Source: an uncultured Eggerthellaceae bacterium
Lineage (GTDB): Bacteria; Actinomycetota; Coriobacteriia; Coriobacteriales; Eggerthellaceae
Assembly (NCBI GenBank): GCA_958452575.1
Contig: CAUDUM010000008.1
Location: forward strand, 9,787 to 73,786
Length of the DNA stretch: 64,000 nucleotides
Direction of reading: 5' to 3'
The notes beneath the pieces were generated by a model. It had not been told where the DNA came from, did not search any database, and worked only from the letters and a program-made list of their open reading frames with translations. A program made the position numbers and the translations under genes. Position 1 is the first letter of the stretch. Every line of letters starts with the position of its first letter. Positions 53,601-62,232 of this stretch are shown here, one piece after another.

Positions 53601-54255
53601 CATTGAGGCCGACTCCAACGTATTCCTTTTCGAGAAGCTACCGAAGGTATTTGGACATGAGGCCGGGACGAAAGATCTCACCAGCGCCATCAGCGTCGAA
53701 AAGGAGGAGTGCGACAGCTACCTCAACGATGTCGTCGATAGGATCGCCAGAGAGCTCGTTGTGCTCTTCGACCCCTGTGCCGACGACTCCGCGAGTCTTG
53801 GTGCAGTCTTACGGGATTGGATTGACGAGAACCCAGCTACGAGCACGCATGTGTTCTCGGGAGTGAACAACCAGGTTCTTAATGCGATAAGGGCTGCGAA
53901 CGGGAACGACCGAGTGACTGTCAACAGGCTGGCAAAAGCCGCCACGTCCCTTAGGATTGATGATTGGAACGACGCTCGCTTTGACGACTTCTTCCGTATT
54001 GTTCATGGCATGAAATCCGAGGTAGAAGGCATCACAAGCCGTAGTGACGATTCGGCCGGAGACCGCACGATAAGCCTTGTCTTTGTCGACGAGGACGGCA
54101 ACTCAAGGCAGAAGACCTTCGATGCTGTTGAATGCGGCGCACGCTCGCGCCTCCTTAGGAACAGCCTACTCGCATGCCTAAGCGAAATGGGCGGAGCATT
54201 AAGGCCCGAGGAGAAGCGGCAGGTCGTTTTCGATGTCTTGAAAGGGCTTTGCTGA
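50665..54255 (+). CDS. sspC: 1196-residue P-loop ATPase, SspC-like
   Basis: It starts at ATG 50665 after AAGGGGG. Walker A GAYGKGKSH lies at ~62-70; a Walker B-like IYVVYDEFSKYLE is near 240-250, followed by LHLLLISHKSL as a sensor-like strand. The ATPase part resembles BrxC/PglY-type defence ATPases, and the remaining ~850 residues have no motif I recognise. In Ssp systems the ATPase component is SspC; assignment rests on position and the P-loop. Its stop overlaps the cysteine desulfurase start (ATGA). Confidence 0.72.
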   Translation: MNLKAMVLPNEDFQTSVNIDFDFGSRSKIEALIPTDSVCRYLEEIVRDVLLTSNQRAKLLVGAYGKGKSHVVLAALTSMWIKDASAFRRIVDAYRERGLEFGDTFERFAGEGKRLLPVVISGSASDLRHSLLYALRNALHIAELDTLMPSTNYDGAIAVLNRWGDSYPDTLERFESLTGSSASSMISRLRNMDTTAYDLFVESYPELTSGGKFDALDGAEVIDVYEHVLNGLAEHGISGIYVVYDEFSKYLETSLDRATFEDTKLLQDFAEACNRSGADKQLHLLLISHKSLSNYIDSNLPKEKVDGWRGVSGRFREIEMVDDANQYYELLGNAILKNPKNWNAWLAERNGYNDRALRRIGSRYVGQGLFDSGVIDMVTHGCFPLHPLTTYLLARMSEKVAQNERTLFTFICSNEESAFGAALDNSEGFIAPDYVYSYFEPLLRKEFYSSPLHKTYELARASMRRVDEHSLECRIIKTIAAIDIVAQYDRVAPTRQTIVDLYTDCGYEPFEVDTALDNLVANDSIVYLRRSNAYLKLKETSGVRIDSEIADRAERLRSGIALTDLLNTMMRGRALYPSRYNEELGIVRYFDCGFANQASVSTWKHGERILHDATGDGEVVAICAETPDEFEHFKEMAKDALSAKPMTVIVYPRRYKDIAEAAYRLEAARQLKDEAGDDDILAEEYEIVIEDYSEIVDDFIAGFFQPELGRSLYYIGTSQKKRITRKRRLSEELSALCFETYHDTPRITSEALNKNELTGTAFSSRTKILKALCEKRLARNFGFVGNGQETSMARSAFEKTGLLDLESATEMPVSKHERGIDKVIATIRTFVENAYEDSFSVLYDELKGPNLAIGLREGPIPLYLAYVLRQYRDEIKITRNGEERPFNEMVLDDISRQPERYQLTRLNWTPQMADYLSDLAGMFGCDAEAAGRNDVAEAIRLWYVELPQVTRNSRYDHARSGRTEPISKTRAAFFKAIRGIEADSNVFLFEKLPKVFGHEAGTKDLTSAISVEKEECDSYLNDVVDRIARELVVLFDPCADDSASLGAVLRDWIDENPATSTHVFSGVNNQVLNAIRAANGNDRVTVNRLAKAATSLRIDDWNDARFDDFFRIVHGMKSEVEGITSRSDDSAGDRTISLVFVDEDGNSRQKTFDAVECGARSRLLRNSLLACLSEMGGALRPEEKRQVVFDVLKGLC

Positions 54256-55409
54256 TGAACGAAGGGATTGCATATTTCGACAACGCCGCGACAACATTCC
54301 CTAAGCCAGCCGACGTCTACGACTTTGCTGATGCTTTCTATCGGAATAGAGGTGGCAACATAGGGCGCGGGGGGAACGCGCTCGCCGTAGCATCCGGCGA
54401 ACTTGCCCGCAAGGCGAAGGACAACCTCAAGACCCTATATGCTTGTCCTGCGAACAACGTTGTTTTTACGGCGTCTGCCACCGACGCCCTGAACCGCATA
54501 CTGCTGGGACTGGGGCTAAAAGACGGCGATCGCGTCTACGTGACCCCCTTTGAACATAACGCGGTTACCAGGCCGCTAAACCATCTATCCAAGACTGCAG
54601 GCGTTGGCATCTGCATCCTCCCCTTTAACAGGGACACGCTGCTCCCTGATATGGAAGCAATGGAAGCTGCCTTCAATGATTGTCCCCCACGACTCGTCGT
54701 GATGACGCACGCCAGCAACGTCTGCGGCGCGGTTGTGCCAGTTAAGGATATTTGCGAGCTGGCAAAGAGGCACGGTGCAACCACCGTCATCGACATGAGC
54801 CAGACTGCGGGGCTGCTAGACCTTGAGCTTGGCAGCAATTCTATAGATTTTGCCGTTTTCGCTGGTCATAAAACGCTCTACGCTCCGTTCGGCATCGGAG
54901 GGTTCTTCTGCCATCGCGAGGCGAAGTTAAACCCCGTCTTTTTTGGCGGCAACGGAATCAATTCCATCGAACAAGACCTGCCGCGTGACATTGTCCAGAT
55001 GGAGGAGATTGGCAGCCAGAACACCTACGCAATCGCCGGCCTCAAGGCTTCGACTGACTGGCTGATTGCACTTGGCATGAACGAGATCCGCCGACGTGAG
55101 CAGGATGCTTGTGCCAAGCTGCTCGAACTGCTTGGGAGTGCGGATGTTCGTATCGTCGGCGATGGCATGCTTTGCGACCGAATTGGCGTCGTCTCCGTCT
55201 TGTTCGACGGATACAGCCCCGACGAAGTTGAGATGATACTTGGCCGTTATGGCGTAGCAGTGAGGTCCGGAATACAATGCGCCCCCTATGCGCACGACTT
55301 CCTCGGCACACTGCCGTTGGGAACAGTGCGTTTCAGCGTCAGCGCGTTAACAAATCCGCAGGATTTCGACGCACTTCACAAAGCATTGGATATCATTAGG
55401 GACGCTTGA
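54255..55409 (+). CDS. sspA: Cysteine desulfurase of the phosphorothioation system (SspA/DndA-like)
   Basis: The 384-residue PLP enzyme starts at ATG 54255, overlapping the previous stop; an earlier in-frame start would extend into the ATPase gene. YFDNAATTFPKP opens the protein, PLP-binding Lys206 lies in AGHKTLYAPFG and the catalytic Cys342 in VRSGIQCAPYAHDFLG (RSGxxCAP form). It mobilises sulfur from L-cysteine as persulfide for transfer to the PAPS-reductase-like protein. No scaffold (IscU/SufU) gene is nearby, which fits a dedicated DNA-modification role. Confidence 0.85.
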   Translation: MNEGIAYFDNAATTFPKPADVYDFADAFYRNRGGNIGRGGNALAVASGELARKAKDNLKTLYACPANNVVFTASATDALNRILLGLGLKDGDRVYVTPFEHNAVTRPLNHLSKTAGVGICILPFNRDTLLPDMEAMEAAFNDCPPRLVVMTHASNVCGAVVPVKDICELAKRHGATTVIDMSQTAGLLDLELGSNSIDFAVFAGHKTLYAPFGIGGFFCHREAKLNPVFFGGNGINSIEQDLPRDIVQMEEIGSQNTYAIAGLKASTDWLIALGMNEIRRREQDACAKLLELLGSADVRIVGDGMLCDRIGVVSVLFDGYSPDEVEMILGRYGVAVRSGIQCAPYAHDFLGTLPLGTVRFSVSALTNPQDFDALHKALDIIRDA

Positions 55410-55425
55410 GGACTACGGAAGAGAC

Positions 55426-57645
55426 ATGGGACTAAGAGATCTTAAAATCCAGAGCGAGTACCGCACCAAGATGAGCGACATCGCCAAGGACTTCCTTGTG
55501 CCCATCCTTTCGGAAGCAGTGACATACGACCGTGCCGTAGGCTTCTTCTCATCGAGCTCACTTGCGGAAGTCGCGAAGGGAATCGGCAGGATCGCACAAA
55601 GAGGTGGAAGGATACGCCTCATCGCTTCCCCCAACCTCTCCGATGAGGATGTAAAAGCCATTAGCAGCGGATATGAGCGGAGGGAGCAAATACGTAAGCG
55701 CTTGCTCGACGGGCTAGCCGATATCGACATGCTTAACATGGCTGACAAGAACCGCCTGAACATGCTCGCAGACCTAATTGCATCCGGGCTTCTCGACATA
55801 CGCATAGCCTTCGCCGAAAGCAAGTCAGGTTACGGCATCTATCATGAGAAGGTCGCCATTGTCACCGACGGCGCAGGCGACAAGATAGCGTTCTCGGGAT
55901 CGATGAACGAATCTGCAACCGCCATGCGGGACAACTATGAGGCCATTGACGTCTTCCGTTCCTGGGACGACCCGGAGGACAGAGTGAGGACAAAAGAAGG
56001 CGCGTTCGAGGCGATTTGGGAGAATAGGGAAAACGGCGTCAGCACTTTTGACTTTCCCGAGGTAAAGGACGAGATTGTCAGGCGTTACAGAACCGGAACG
56101 CCCAACTATTGCGACGATCTTATACAGGATGATGCCCAGAATGCCGCAGACGGCATGCAGGAGCGGCCCACATCGCCATACCCCGAAATACCGGCTGCCT
56201 ATACCCTGCGAAAATACCAGAATGAGGCAATCGAGGAATGGAAGAATCGTGGGTATCGCGGCATCTATGACATGGCGACCGGAACCGGCAAAACCGTTAC
56301 CGCTCTCGCATCCATCGTGGAGCTAAGCAAGTGGCTTGGCAACGAGCTAGCGGTCGTAATCGTTTGTCCATACCAGCATCTCGTAGACCAATGGGTTGAA
56401 GACATCGAGCTGTTCAACATCAAGCCAATCATCGGATACAGCACCTCCCCACAAAGAGACTGGGAAAAGAGGCTAGACAGGGCGATTAGGAATCAAAAGT
56501 TCGGTGTTGCGGACGGCAAGTTCTTCTGTTTTGTCTGCACTAACGGCACTTACGCGACTGCTAGAGTTCAGAGGCAACTTGACAAGATTCGTAAGCCAAA
56601 ACTACTCGTCGTAGACGAGGCGCACAATGTCGGGGCCGAGTATCTGCGCTCGCTGCTGCGGGAGGATTTTCAATATCGCCTCGCGCTTTCCGCGACTATC
56701 GAACGCTATGGAGACGCCGAAGGAACCGATTGTTTGTTCAGCTACTTTGGGGACAGATGCATCGAGTACACACTGGAAGAGGCGATTAATGGTCGCGGCG
56801 ATGAGCCGCCATGCCTGACTCCTTATCGTTACTATCCAATCATTGTGTATCTCGACCCTGATGAGCTGGAAGAGTACGCCTCCCTCTCGAATGAGATCGC
56901 AAAAACCATGCGCGTCGGACGCGATGGAAAGAAGAAACTCTCCGAGCAGGGGAAGAAACTTGCGCTAAAGCGAGCGAGACTCGTTGCTGCCGCACGGCAG
57001 AAGCTACCTGCTTTGAGGCAAGCAATCGAAGCCTACAAGGATGACAACTTCATGCTTGTATACTGTGGTGCGACAAAAGTTGAAGTCGACACGGATGATA
57101 TTGCCGGAGTAGACGATTACGAAATGAGGCAAATTGACGCCGTTACCCATCTGCTCGGAGATGGTCTGGACATGAAGGTGAGACAATTCACATCACGTGA
57201 GAACAGCACCGAGAGAGAAGAGATTAAGGAGATGTTCGCTAACGCCGACCTACAGGCGCTTATAGCTATCAAATGCCTCGACGAGGGCGTGAACATCCCC
57301 ATGATAAAGACGGCGTTTATCCTTGCTAGCACCACTAATCCGCGTGAGTACGTCCAGAGACGAGGGCGACTGCTCAGAAAAGACAAGCTGGGGAGAAAGA
57401 CTCGGGCGGAAATCTATGATTTCATAACTTTGCCAAGAGACGCGAGCGAAGCTGCTGTTTTGCCAGATGAAGATACCAGAGGTGAAAAACGCCTCGTGTA
57501 CAACGAGCTCGTACGCGCGAAGGAATTTGCAGAGCTCGCTCAAAACCATGCACGCGTCGCAAAGATACTTGATGAAATCGAAGAGGGCTTCTTCGGCCTT
57601 ACTGGCCTTGCAGCATACCAGCAACAATACGGAGAGGGTGAATAG
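55426..57645 (+). CDS. PLD-nuclease-like plus DEAH helicase fusion
   Basis: The 739-residue protein starts at ATG 55426. Residues ~1-200 are a phospholipase-D-like domain with YHEKVAIVTDGAGD (H140, K142) and FSGSMNESATAM. Residues ~260-690 are a superfamily 2 helicase: MATGTGKT (283-290), VVDEAHN (~397), LALSATIERYG, and motif VI QRRGRLLRKD. This layout matches helicase-nuclease proteins in Dnd-linked restriction loci and in DISARM/Type III-like systems. In this cassette it is the likely effector or translocase acting on DNA that lacks the modification (inference). Confidence 0.82.
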   Translation: MGLRDLKIQSEYRTKMSDIAKDFLVPILSEAVTYDRAVGFFSSSSLAEVAKGIGRIAQRGGRIRLIASPNLSDEDVKAISSGYERREQIRKRLLDGLADIDMLNMADKNRLNMLADLIASGLLDIRIAFAESKSGYGIYHEKVAIVTDGAGDKIAFSGSMNESATAMRDNYEAIDVFRSWDDPEDRVRTKEGAFEAIWENRENGVSTFDFPEVKDEIVRRYRTGTPNYCDDLIQDDAQNAADGMQERPTSPYPEIPAAYTLRKYQNEAIEEWKNRGYRGIYDMATGTGKTVTALASIVELSKWLGNELAVVIVCPYQHLVDQWVEDIELFNIKPIIGYSTSPQRDWEKRLDRAIRNQKFGVADGKFFCFVCTNGTYATARVQRQLDKIRKPKLLVVDEAHNVGAEYLRSLLREDFQYRLALSATIERYGDAEGTDCLFSYFGDRCIEYTLEEAINGRGDEPPCLTPYRYYPIIVYLDPDELEEYASLSNEIAKTMRVGRDGKKKLSEQGKKLALKRARLVAAARQKLPALRQAIEAYKDDNFMLVYCGATKVEVDTDDIAGVDDYEMRQIDAVTHLLGDGLDMKVRQFTSRENSTEREEIKEMFANADLQALIAIKCLDEGVNIPMIKTAFILASTTNPREYVQRRGRLLRKDKLGRKTRAEIYDFITLPRDASEAAVLPDEDTRGEKRLVYNELVRAKEFAELAQNHARVAKILDEIEEGFFGLTGLAAYQQQYGEGE

Positions 57646-57647
57646 CG

Positions 57648-57827
57648 ATGGCAGCGAACCTTGCCGAACTCGAAGTGCCCGAAGGCGTCGATGTCGCCAA
57701 AGCGCAGCGCTTGATCCAATGGATAGTCAAGCTTGAAGCTGAGAACGATAAGACGAACAGGTACAACTCTAACGAAATGATCCACAAGATCCTGACCCAG
57801 ATACAGAGTGATGTGAAATGTATATAA
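57648..57827 (+). CDS. 59-residue acidic/helical protein between helicase and DndD-like ATPase
   Basis: It starts at ATG 57648, two bases after the helicase stop, and its last ten bases overlap the DndD-like start at 57818, so it is embedded in the operon. VPEGVDVAKAQRLIQWIVKL followed by EAENDKTNRYNSNEMIHKIL suggests two helices. I see no resemblance to DndE (~110 residues, basic). It could be a small partner of the adjacent ATPase. Confidence 0.7.
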   Translation: MAANLAELEVPEGVDVAKAQRLIQWIVKLEAENDKTNRYNSNEMIHKILTQIQSDVKCI

Positions 57828-59815
57828 AGTCGATTACCGTCGAGGACTTCCTGCCCTTCCAGGGTAGACAGAGTGTGGACTTTTCAACCGACAAAGACCG
57901 GAATGTCACTCTGATCATGGGCAACAACGGCGCTGGCAAGACCTCGCTTGCCCAGGCTTTCGAATGGTGCCTTTACGGGCGGCCACCAAAGGACACCAAT
58001 CAGGTAATCAATGCCTACGTAAAGGATCGGATCCGCGCCGGCTCGTTTCACTACGTTACCGTTGAAATCGAGCTCATAAAGAATGGTATGAGCTACACCG
58101 TTAGCCGCAGGCAAAGGTACACGCGCAGCAGCAACGGCCGTACCGTCAAGGGTGAGCAGCAGGAATTCGGCATCTTCTACAAAGAGGGCGGACAGACAAG
58201 GCAGGTGCCGCAGCCCGAGCTGCGAGCAACCATAAACAGACTGCTCTCGCAAGAGCTCTCCCACTACTTCTTCTTCGATGGCGAGCACGTCAAGAATATG
58301 CGTGCCGAGATTGAGCATGGGAAGAGCAGCGACTTTGCCGAGGCGGTTAAAACCATACTCGGGCTGCGCCCCATAGCATCTGCTCTTGAGCACTTGCGGG
58401 CCCCCGGTACGCGAGCGAGCGTTGAGCGGCGGTTGCGTCAGCAGCTCGACCTATCCGGTAATCAGGAGCTTGAGTCCAAGCGCCAAAGGATCAGGCTCAA
58501 CGAAGCCAAGATTGAGCGACTCGAAGGCGAGATCGAGGATGCCGAGCTAGACGCGCAGGCAGCGCAGGAGAGCGTAGACAAATGGAATGACCTCCTTCTT
58601 GAAAACCAAGAGAGCGAACAGGCCGCTCATGCGGTTGAAGTCGCAAAACGGGATGTGAAGCGCGCCCATGCCGTTCTCGACGCGAAAAGGGATGCGCTTT
58701 TCGAAGTCTTCCGCAGGGGGCATTTCCGATTCTTTGCCACTAGACCGATTAGGGATGCACGTGCTGAGCTAAAGGATACGGACAAGATTAGCAAGGGCGT
58801 GCCAAGCGTCAACGACAAGACGATCAAGTTCCTCCTCGAGCGCCACGAATGCATTTGTGGTACAAAATTCGAAGACGGCGATTCGATTGCGCAGCACCTT
58901 TATGAGCTGTTGTCCTATGTGCCGCCCAAAGATCTCGGCACCTACATCGCAGAGTTCGACAAAGAATGTCGCACGCGTTCCGAGGGACAATTTGACCTCC
59001 GGGCGGACATTGCCAAAGCTTACAACGAATACACCGACGCGGAAAACGCCGCAATCGCTGCCGACCAGGCTCTCTCCACCGCTCTCGCTCACCTTAACAG
59101 CATCAACCATGTTGATGTCAACATCCTTCGTGCAAACCTGCGACGCGCAGAGCAAGACCTCAAGAAGTACCAGGGCAGCATTGCCGTTGCCAAGAGAGAC
59201 ATCACAAGAGCTAAATCCGAGAACAAGCAGCTCGAAAGCGAAATCGAGCGAGCGACTTTCCAGGATGAGAAGAACAAGTTCGTCCAGCAGTGCCTTGCCT
59301 ACGTTGAATATATCTACGACTATCTCGACGGTTTCTACAGCACGCACGAAGCAGGTACACGCGAAGAGCTCGGTGCCACAGTAAACAAGTTCTTTACCGC
59401 CATGTACGATGGCGAGCTGCACTTGGTTCTTGATGAGAACTATGGCGTAACCGTAGTGGTTGATGACATAGACACTGGCGACGAAGTTTGGAAGACCTCA
59501 TCCGGCCAAACCCTAGCCATTATTCTGGCTTTCATCCTGGGCATCCTTGACATTGCCAAGAGCAATATACGCAGCGGTGAAGAGCTCCTTCAAGGCGATA
59601 CGTATCCCCTTGTCATGGACGCGCCCCTCTCTGACTTTGACAAGACCCGAATTGGCACAATCTGCGGGCTTCTCCCAGACGTCGCCGAACAGGTTGTCAT
59701 CATCATCAAGGACACAGACGGCGATCTTGCCGAGCAGCATCTCGTATCAAAGATTGGGGCACGTTACACAATCGAACGTAACAGAGACTACGACTCACGA
59801 ATAAAGAAGGACTAG
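57818..59815 (+). CDS. DndD/SMC-like coiled-coil ATPase
   Basis: The 665-residue protein starts at ATG 57818. The N-terminal P-loop is GNNGAGKT (35-42); FFFDGEHVKN near residue 151 is the segment I associate with DndD. A long charged coiled-coil region (~190-330) is followed by a CICG pair (~345), a second coiled coil (~430-490), the signature SSGQTLAIILAF (~560) and Walker B PLVMDAPLSDFDKTR (~597). It is thus a Rad50/DndD-type ATPase. In canonical Dnd loci DndD belongs to the modification set; here the gene follows the helicase, so it could serve the restriction side. Confidence 0.82.
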   Translation: MYIKSITVEDFLPFQGRQSVDFSTDKDRNVTLIMGNNGAGKTSLAQAFEWCLYGRPPKDTNQVINAYVKDRIRAGSFHYVTVEIELIKNGMSYTVSRRQRYTRSSNGRTVKGEQQEFGIFYKEGGQTRQVPQPELRATINRLLSQELSHYFFFDGEHVKNMRAEIEHGKSSDFAEAVKTILGLRPIASALEHLRAPGTRASVERRLRQQLDLSGNQELESKRQRIRLNEAKIERLEGEIEDAELDAQAAQESVDKWNDLLLENQESEQAAHAVEVAKRDVKRAHAVLDAKRDALFEVFRRGHFRFFATRPIRDARAELKDTDKISKGVPSVNDKTIKFLLERHECICGTKFEDGDSIAQHLYELLSYVPPKDLGTYIAEFDKECRTRSEGQFDLRADIAKAYNEYTDAENAAIAADQALSTALAHLNSINHVDVNILRANLRRAEQDLKKYQGSIAVAKRDITRAKSENKQLESEIERATFQDEKNKFVQQCLAYVEYIYDYLDGFYSTHEAGTREELGATVNKFFTAMYDGELHLVLDENYGVTVVVDDIDTGDEVWKTSSGQTLAIILAFILGILDIAKSNIRSGEELLQGDTYPLVMDAPLSDFDKTRIGTICGLLPDVAEQVVIIIKDTDGDLAEQHLVSKIGARYTIERNRDYDSRIKKD

Positions 59816-59819
59816 GGCC

Positions 59820-60368
59820 ATGGCAGAACTCTTTAGATCACAGGTGAGATTCTACGGTAAGCATGGTCGTTATCTAGAGGCATTGACTCCAGACGCCCAG
59901 GATGCAAAAGACGACTCCCTCCCCGAGATTGCACGGAAGAAGTTCCTCTTTAAAACAGTCGTTGACATATACGCCATCGCGCCAATGGTTGGGTATCTAT
60001 ACCAGCGAAAGGCTCCGAGAGATGGTAATGAACAAACGAAGAATATCTTCGAAGGAGCTATGTCAACTCACTACGACAGGCTTCTATTCACTTATCAATT
60101 GCTTATGATTCTTGACAAGGCGAGCGAGCCGGACTTGAACGAGCGGCTTCGCAGGGCATTCCAGGCAAATGACGAGCTGTCGAAAGCCGGATTTGACCTT
60201 TACAACGACTACGCCCGTGGAGGCATCGAGGTTCTTTACGAGAATCTGGTCGAGAATGCTGCGTCACCCGAAGACCTGCTCATGAAGCTCGTGGACTTCG
60301 TTGATGACTTCAATTCGCGATTCATAGCAGAAGTGGAAGTCGCTGATCTCTCATCCTTACTCTTCTAG
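59820..60368 (+). CDS. Unknown 182-residue protein ending the phosphorothioation cassette
   Basis: It starts at ATG 59820, four bases after the ATPase stop, so it belongs to the operon. It is mostly helical (RQVRFYGKHGR-like start, KKFLFKTVVDIYAIAPMVGY, EPDLNERLRRAFQANDELSK, DLLMKLVDFVDDFNSR). No motif is recognised. Its place after a DndD-like ATPase suggests an accessory subunit. A hairpin follows at 60398-60431. Confidence 0.72.
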   Translation: MAELFRSQVRFYGKHGRYLEALTPDAQDAKDDSLPEIARKKFLFKTVVDIYAIAPMVGYLYQRKAPRDGNEQTKNIFEGAMSTHYDRLLFTYQLLMILDKASEPDLNERLRRAFQANDELSKAGFDLYNDYARGGIEVLYENLVENAASPEDLLMKLVDFVDDFNSRFIAEVEVADLSSLLF

Positions 60369-60397
60369 CAACCCCGATTCCAAATAGCAGCTTGTGA

Positions 60398-60431
60398 CAG
60401 CCCACTAACCTCATCGCAGGTTGGTGGGCTG
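60398..60431. terminator. 14-bp hairpin at the cassette/prophage boundary
   Basis: CAGCCCACTAACCT (60398-60411) pairs with AGGTTGGTGGGCTG (60418-60431) with one T-G pair and a six-base loop. No strong T-run follows. It ends the cassette or belongs to the phage segment in front of the scaffold gene. Confidence 0.55.
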
Positions 60432-60472
60432 CCTTCATGTTGGCCGCCCCAGATTACAAAAGGCGGTACGAC

Positions 60473-61009
60473 ATGGACGGTGAGACAAATGGCAGCCAGG
60501 AAGCCACGCGGGGTTCGGAGAACACGCCGCAACAGCAGGGCCAAGAGCAGCAGGAAACGCAGCAGCAGGGCCAGTCGCAGGTAGGCGGCGAGACTCCCGA
60601 CTACGAGAAGCAGATCGCCGAGCGCGACGAGAAGATCGCCTCCCTTGAGGCTCAGGTTGCCGAGGCGGCCAAGAACGCCGAGACGGCCGAGCAGCTTCGC
60701 GACGAGATCGCGGAGCTCAAGGCCCAGGGCGAGAGCGACCGCATCGACTTCACGCTGCAGCTCGCGGGCGTCCGCAACGTGAAGGCGGCACGCGCCCTTC
60801 TCGGCGACCACGGCAACGACGTGGACAAGCTGAAAGAAGCCGAGCCCTGGCTCTTCGAGGCCGCGGGCAAGCACGCCAAGGGCGGCGGCGGCTCCGGCAC
60901 GACCGGGCTCCTCAACGCGGGCGCGGCCAGCGACGAGGGCAAGACGCTCAAGCACTGGCGCGAGATCGCGGGCCTCACCGACGATGACGACACCAAGAAG
61001 GAGGGCTAA
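60473..61009 (+). CDS. Phage scaffolding protein
   Basis: The 178-residue protein starts at ATG 60473 after AAAAGGCGG. It has a Gln/Glu-rich N-terminus, a long coiled coil (YEKQIAERDEKIASLEAQVA ... QLRDEIAELKAQGES) and a Gly-rich hinge before the tail, as in phage scaffold proteins (GP20/DUF4355 type). It directly precedes the capsid gene by three bases. It guides capsid assembly. Terminase, portal and head-morphogenesis genes that should precede it are absent. Confidence 0.82.
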   Translation: MDGETNGSQEATRGSENTPQQQGQEQQETQQQGQSQVGGETPDYEKQIAERDEKIASLEAQVAEAAKNAETAEQLRDEIAELKAQGESDRIDFTLQLAGVRNVKAARALLGDHGNDVDKLKEAEPWLFEAAGKHAKGGGGSGTTGLLNAGAASDEGKTLKHWREIAGLTDDDDTKKEG

Positions 61010-61012
61010 GAG

Positions 61013-61891
61013 ATGCCTAACAACATCGCATTCGCACGCAACTACACCGCAGTCATCGACGAGGTGTACCAGAGGGCGTCCGTCTCTGGCGTGCTCAACT
61101 CCGGCCGTCGCATGGTGCGGGCCGGCCATAACGCCAAGGAGATCCTGATCCCGAAGATCTCCGTGACCGGCCTCGGGAACTACACCCGAAACGTGGGCTA
61201 CAAGACCGGCGCGATCACCTACGAGTTCGAGACCAAGACCTTCAACTACGACCGTGGCATCCGCCTGTTCGCGGACGTCATGGACGTCGAGGAGGCAGGG
61301 GTCAACGACTGCTTCGTGGAGGCCGGCGCCGAGCTGCAGCGCACGCAGGTGGCTCCGGAGGCCGACGCCTTCACCTTCGCGCAGATCGCGTCGCACACGG
61401 GCGTGACCGTGACGCCGGAGGACCTCTCCGAGGCCACGGCCACCGACATCCTGCAGGCGCTCCGCGACGTGGCCTCGGCCATGGACGAGAAGCAGGTGAC
61501 GCTGGGATCGCGCTACCTCTTCATCACTCCTACCCTCAAGGGCGTGCTGGACGACTTCTCCTACGCGAACCCCACCATGAGCAACCGCGTCCTAGAGCGC
61601 TTCGCCCGCGTGGTCGAGGTGCCGCAGGTGCGCTTCTACACCAAGATCGACCTCAAGAGCGGAGACACCGAGTTCGGCTACGCCAAGGCGGCCGCCGGCA
61701 AGGACATCAACTTCATGGTCGTGGAGAAGAGCGCGGTCATCAAGTTCGACAAGCACGTGGCCTCGCGCGTGTTCAGCCCGGACGAGCTGGAGAGCCTGGA
61801 CAGCTACATGATGAAGTACCGCAAGTACGGCATCGTGGAGCTCTTCGATAACAAGCTCGACGGCGTGTACGTGTCGGCGGCGACGGAGTAG
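61013..61891 (+). CDS. Phage major capsid protein
   Basis: The 292-residue protein starts at ATG 61013. The arrangement (IAFARNYTAVIDEVYQRASV near the N-terminus, ILIPKISVTGLGNYTRNVGY, YEFETKTFNYDRGIRLFADV, RYLFITPTLKGVLDDF) is that of HK97-fold capsid proteins following a coiled-coil scaffold. It forms the capsid shell. Confidence 0.85.
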   Translation: MPNNIAFARNYTAVIDEVYQRASVSGVLNSGRRMVRAGHNAKEILIPKISVTGLGNYTRNVGYKTGAITYEFETKTFNYDRGIRLFADVMDVEEAGVNDCFVEAGAELQRTQVAPEADAFTFAQIASHTGVTVTPEDLSEATATDILQALRDVASAMDEKQVTLGSRYLFITPTLKGVLDDFSYANPTMSNRVLERFARVVEVPQVRFYTKIDLKSGDTEFGYAKAAAGKDINFMVVEKSAVIKFDKHVASRVFSPDELESLDSYMMKYRKYGIVELFDNKLDGVYVSAATE

Positions 61892-61893
61892 CC

Positions 61894-62232
61894 GTGGCCT
61901 CGACCGTGACATACGAGTTCTACCAGGACACCTACGGGGGCGGCCTTTCCGAGGCCGCCTTCGCGGCGTCTCTGCCCACGGCTGACAGCCACGTTCAATG
62001 GCTGTGCGCGGTGAAGGGCGCGGACACCGAGTCCGAGACCTTCATGCGGGCCGTGTGCGCGGCGCTGGAGGCGTTCGCCGAGTACGGCGCGGGCGAGGTC
62101 GGCGGCTACACGATCGGCGAGTTCAGCGTGAAGAACTACGCGAGCCAGCAGACGACCGGCGAGGAGCTGGCGAGCGCTGCGGCGCTGCGCGAGCTCGGGC
62201 TCTCGGGCATGGCGTTCACGGGAGTGTGCTGA
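61894..62232 (+). CDS. Phage head-tail connector (adaptor) protein
   Basis: The 112-residue protein starts at GTG 61894, two bases after the capsid stop. YEFYQDTYGGGLSEAAFAAS and the helical remainder resemble gp6/gp15-like adaptor proteins that extend the portal. Position directly after the capsid gene supports this. Confidence 0.7.
   Translation: MASTVTYEFYQDTYGGGLSEAAFAASLPTADSHVQWLCAVKGADTESETFMRAVCAALEAFAEYGAGEVGGYTIGEFSVKNYASQQTTGEELASAAALRELGLSGMAFTGVC

Noticed and set aside
59820..60368. Last cassette gene as DndE
   Set aside because: It is larger than DndE, lacks the basic helical pattern and lies after the ATPase as a separate reading frame without similarity I can see.
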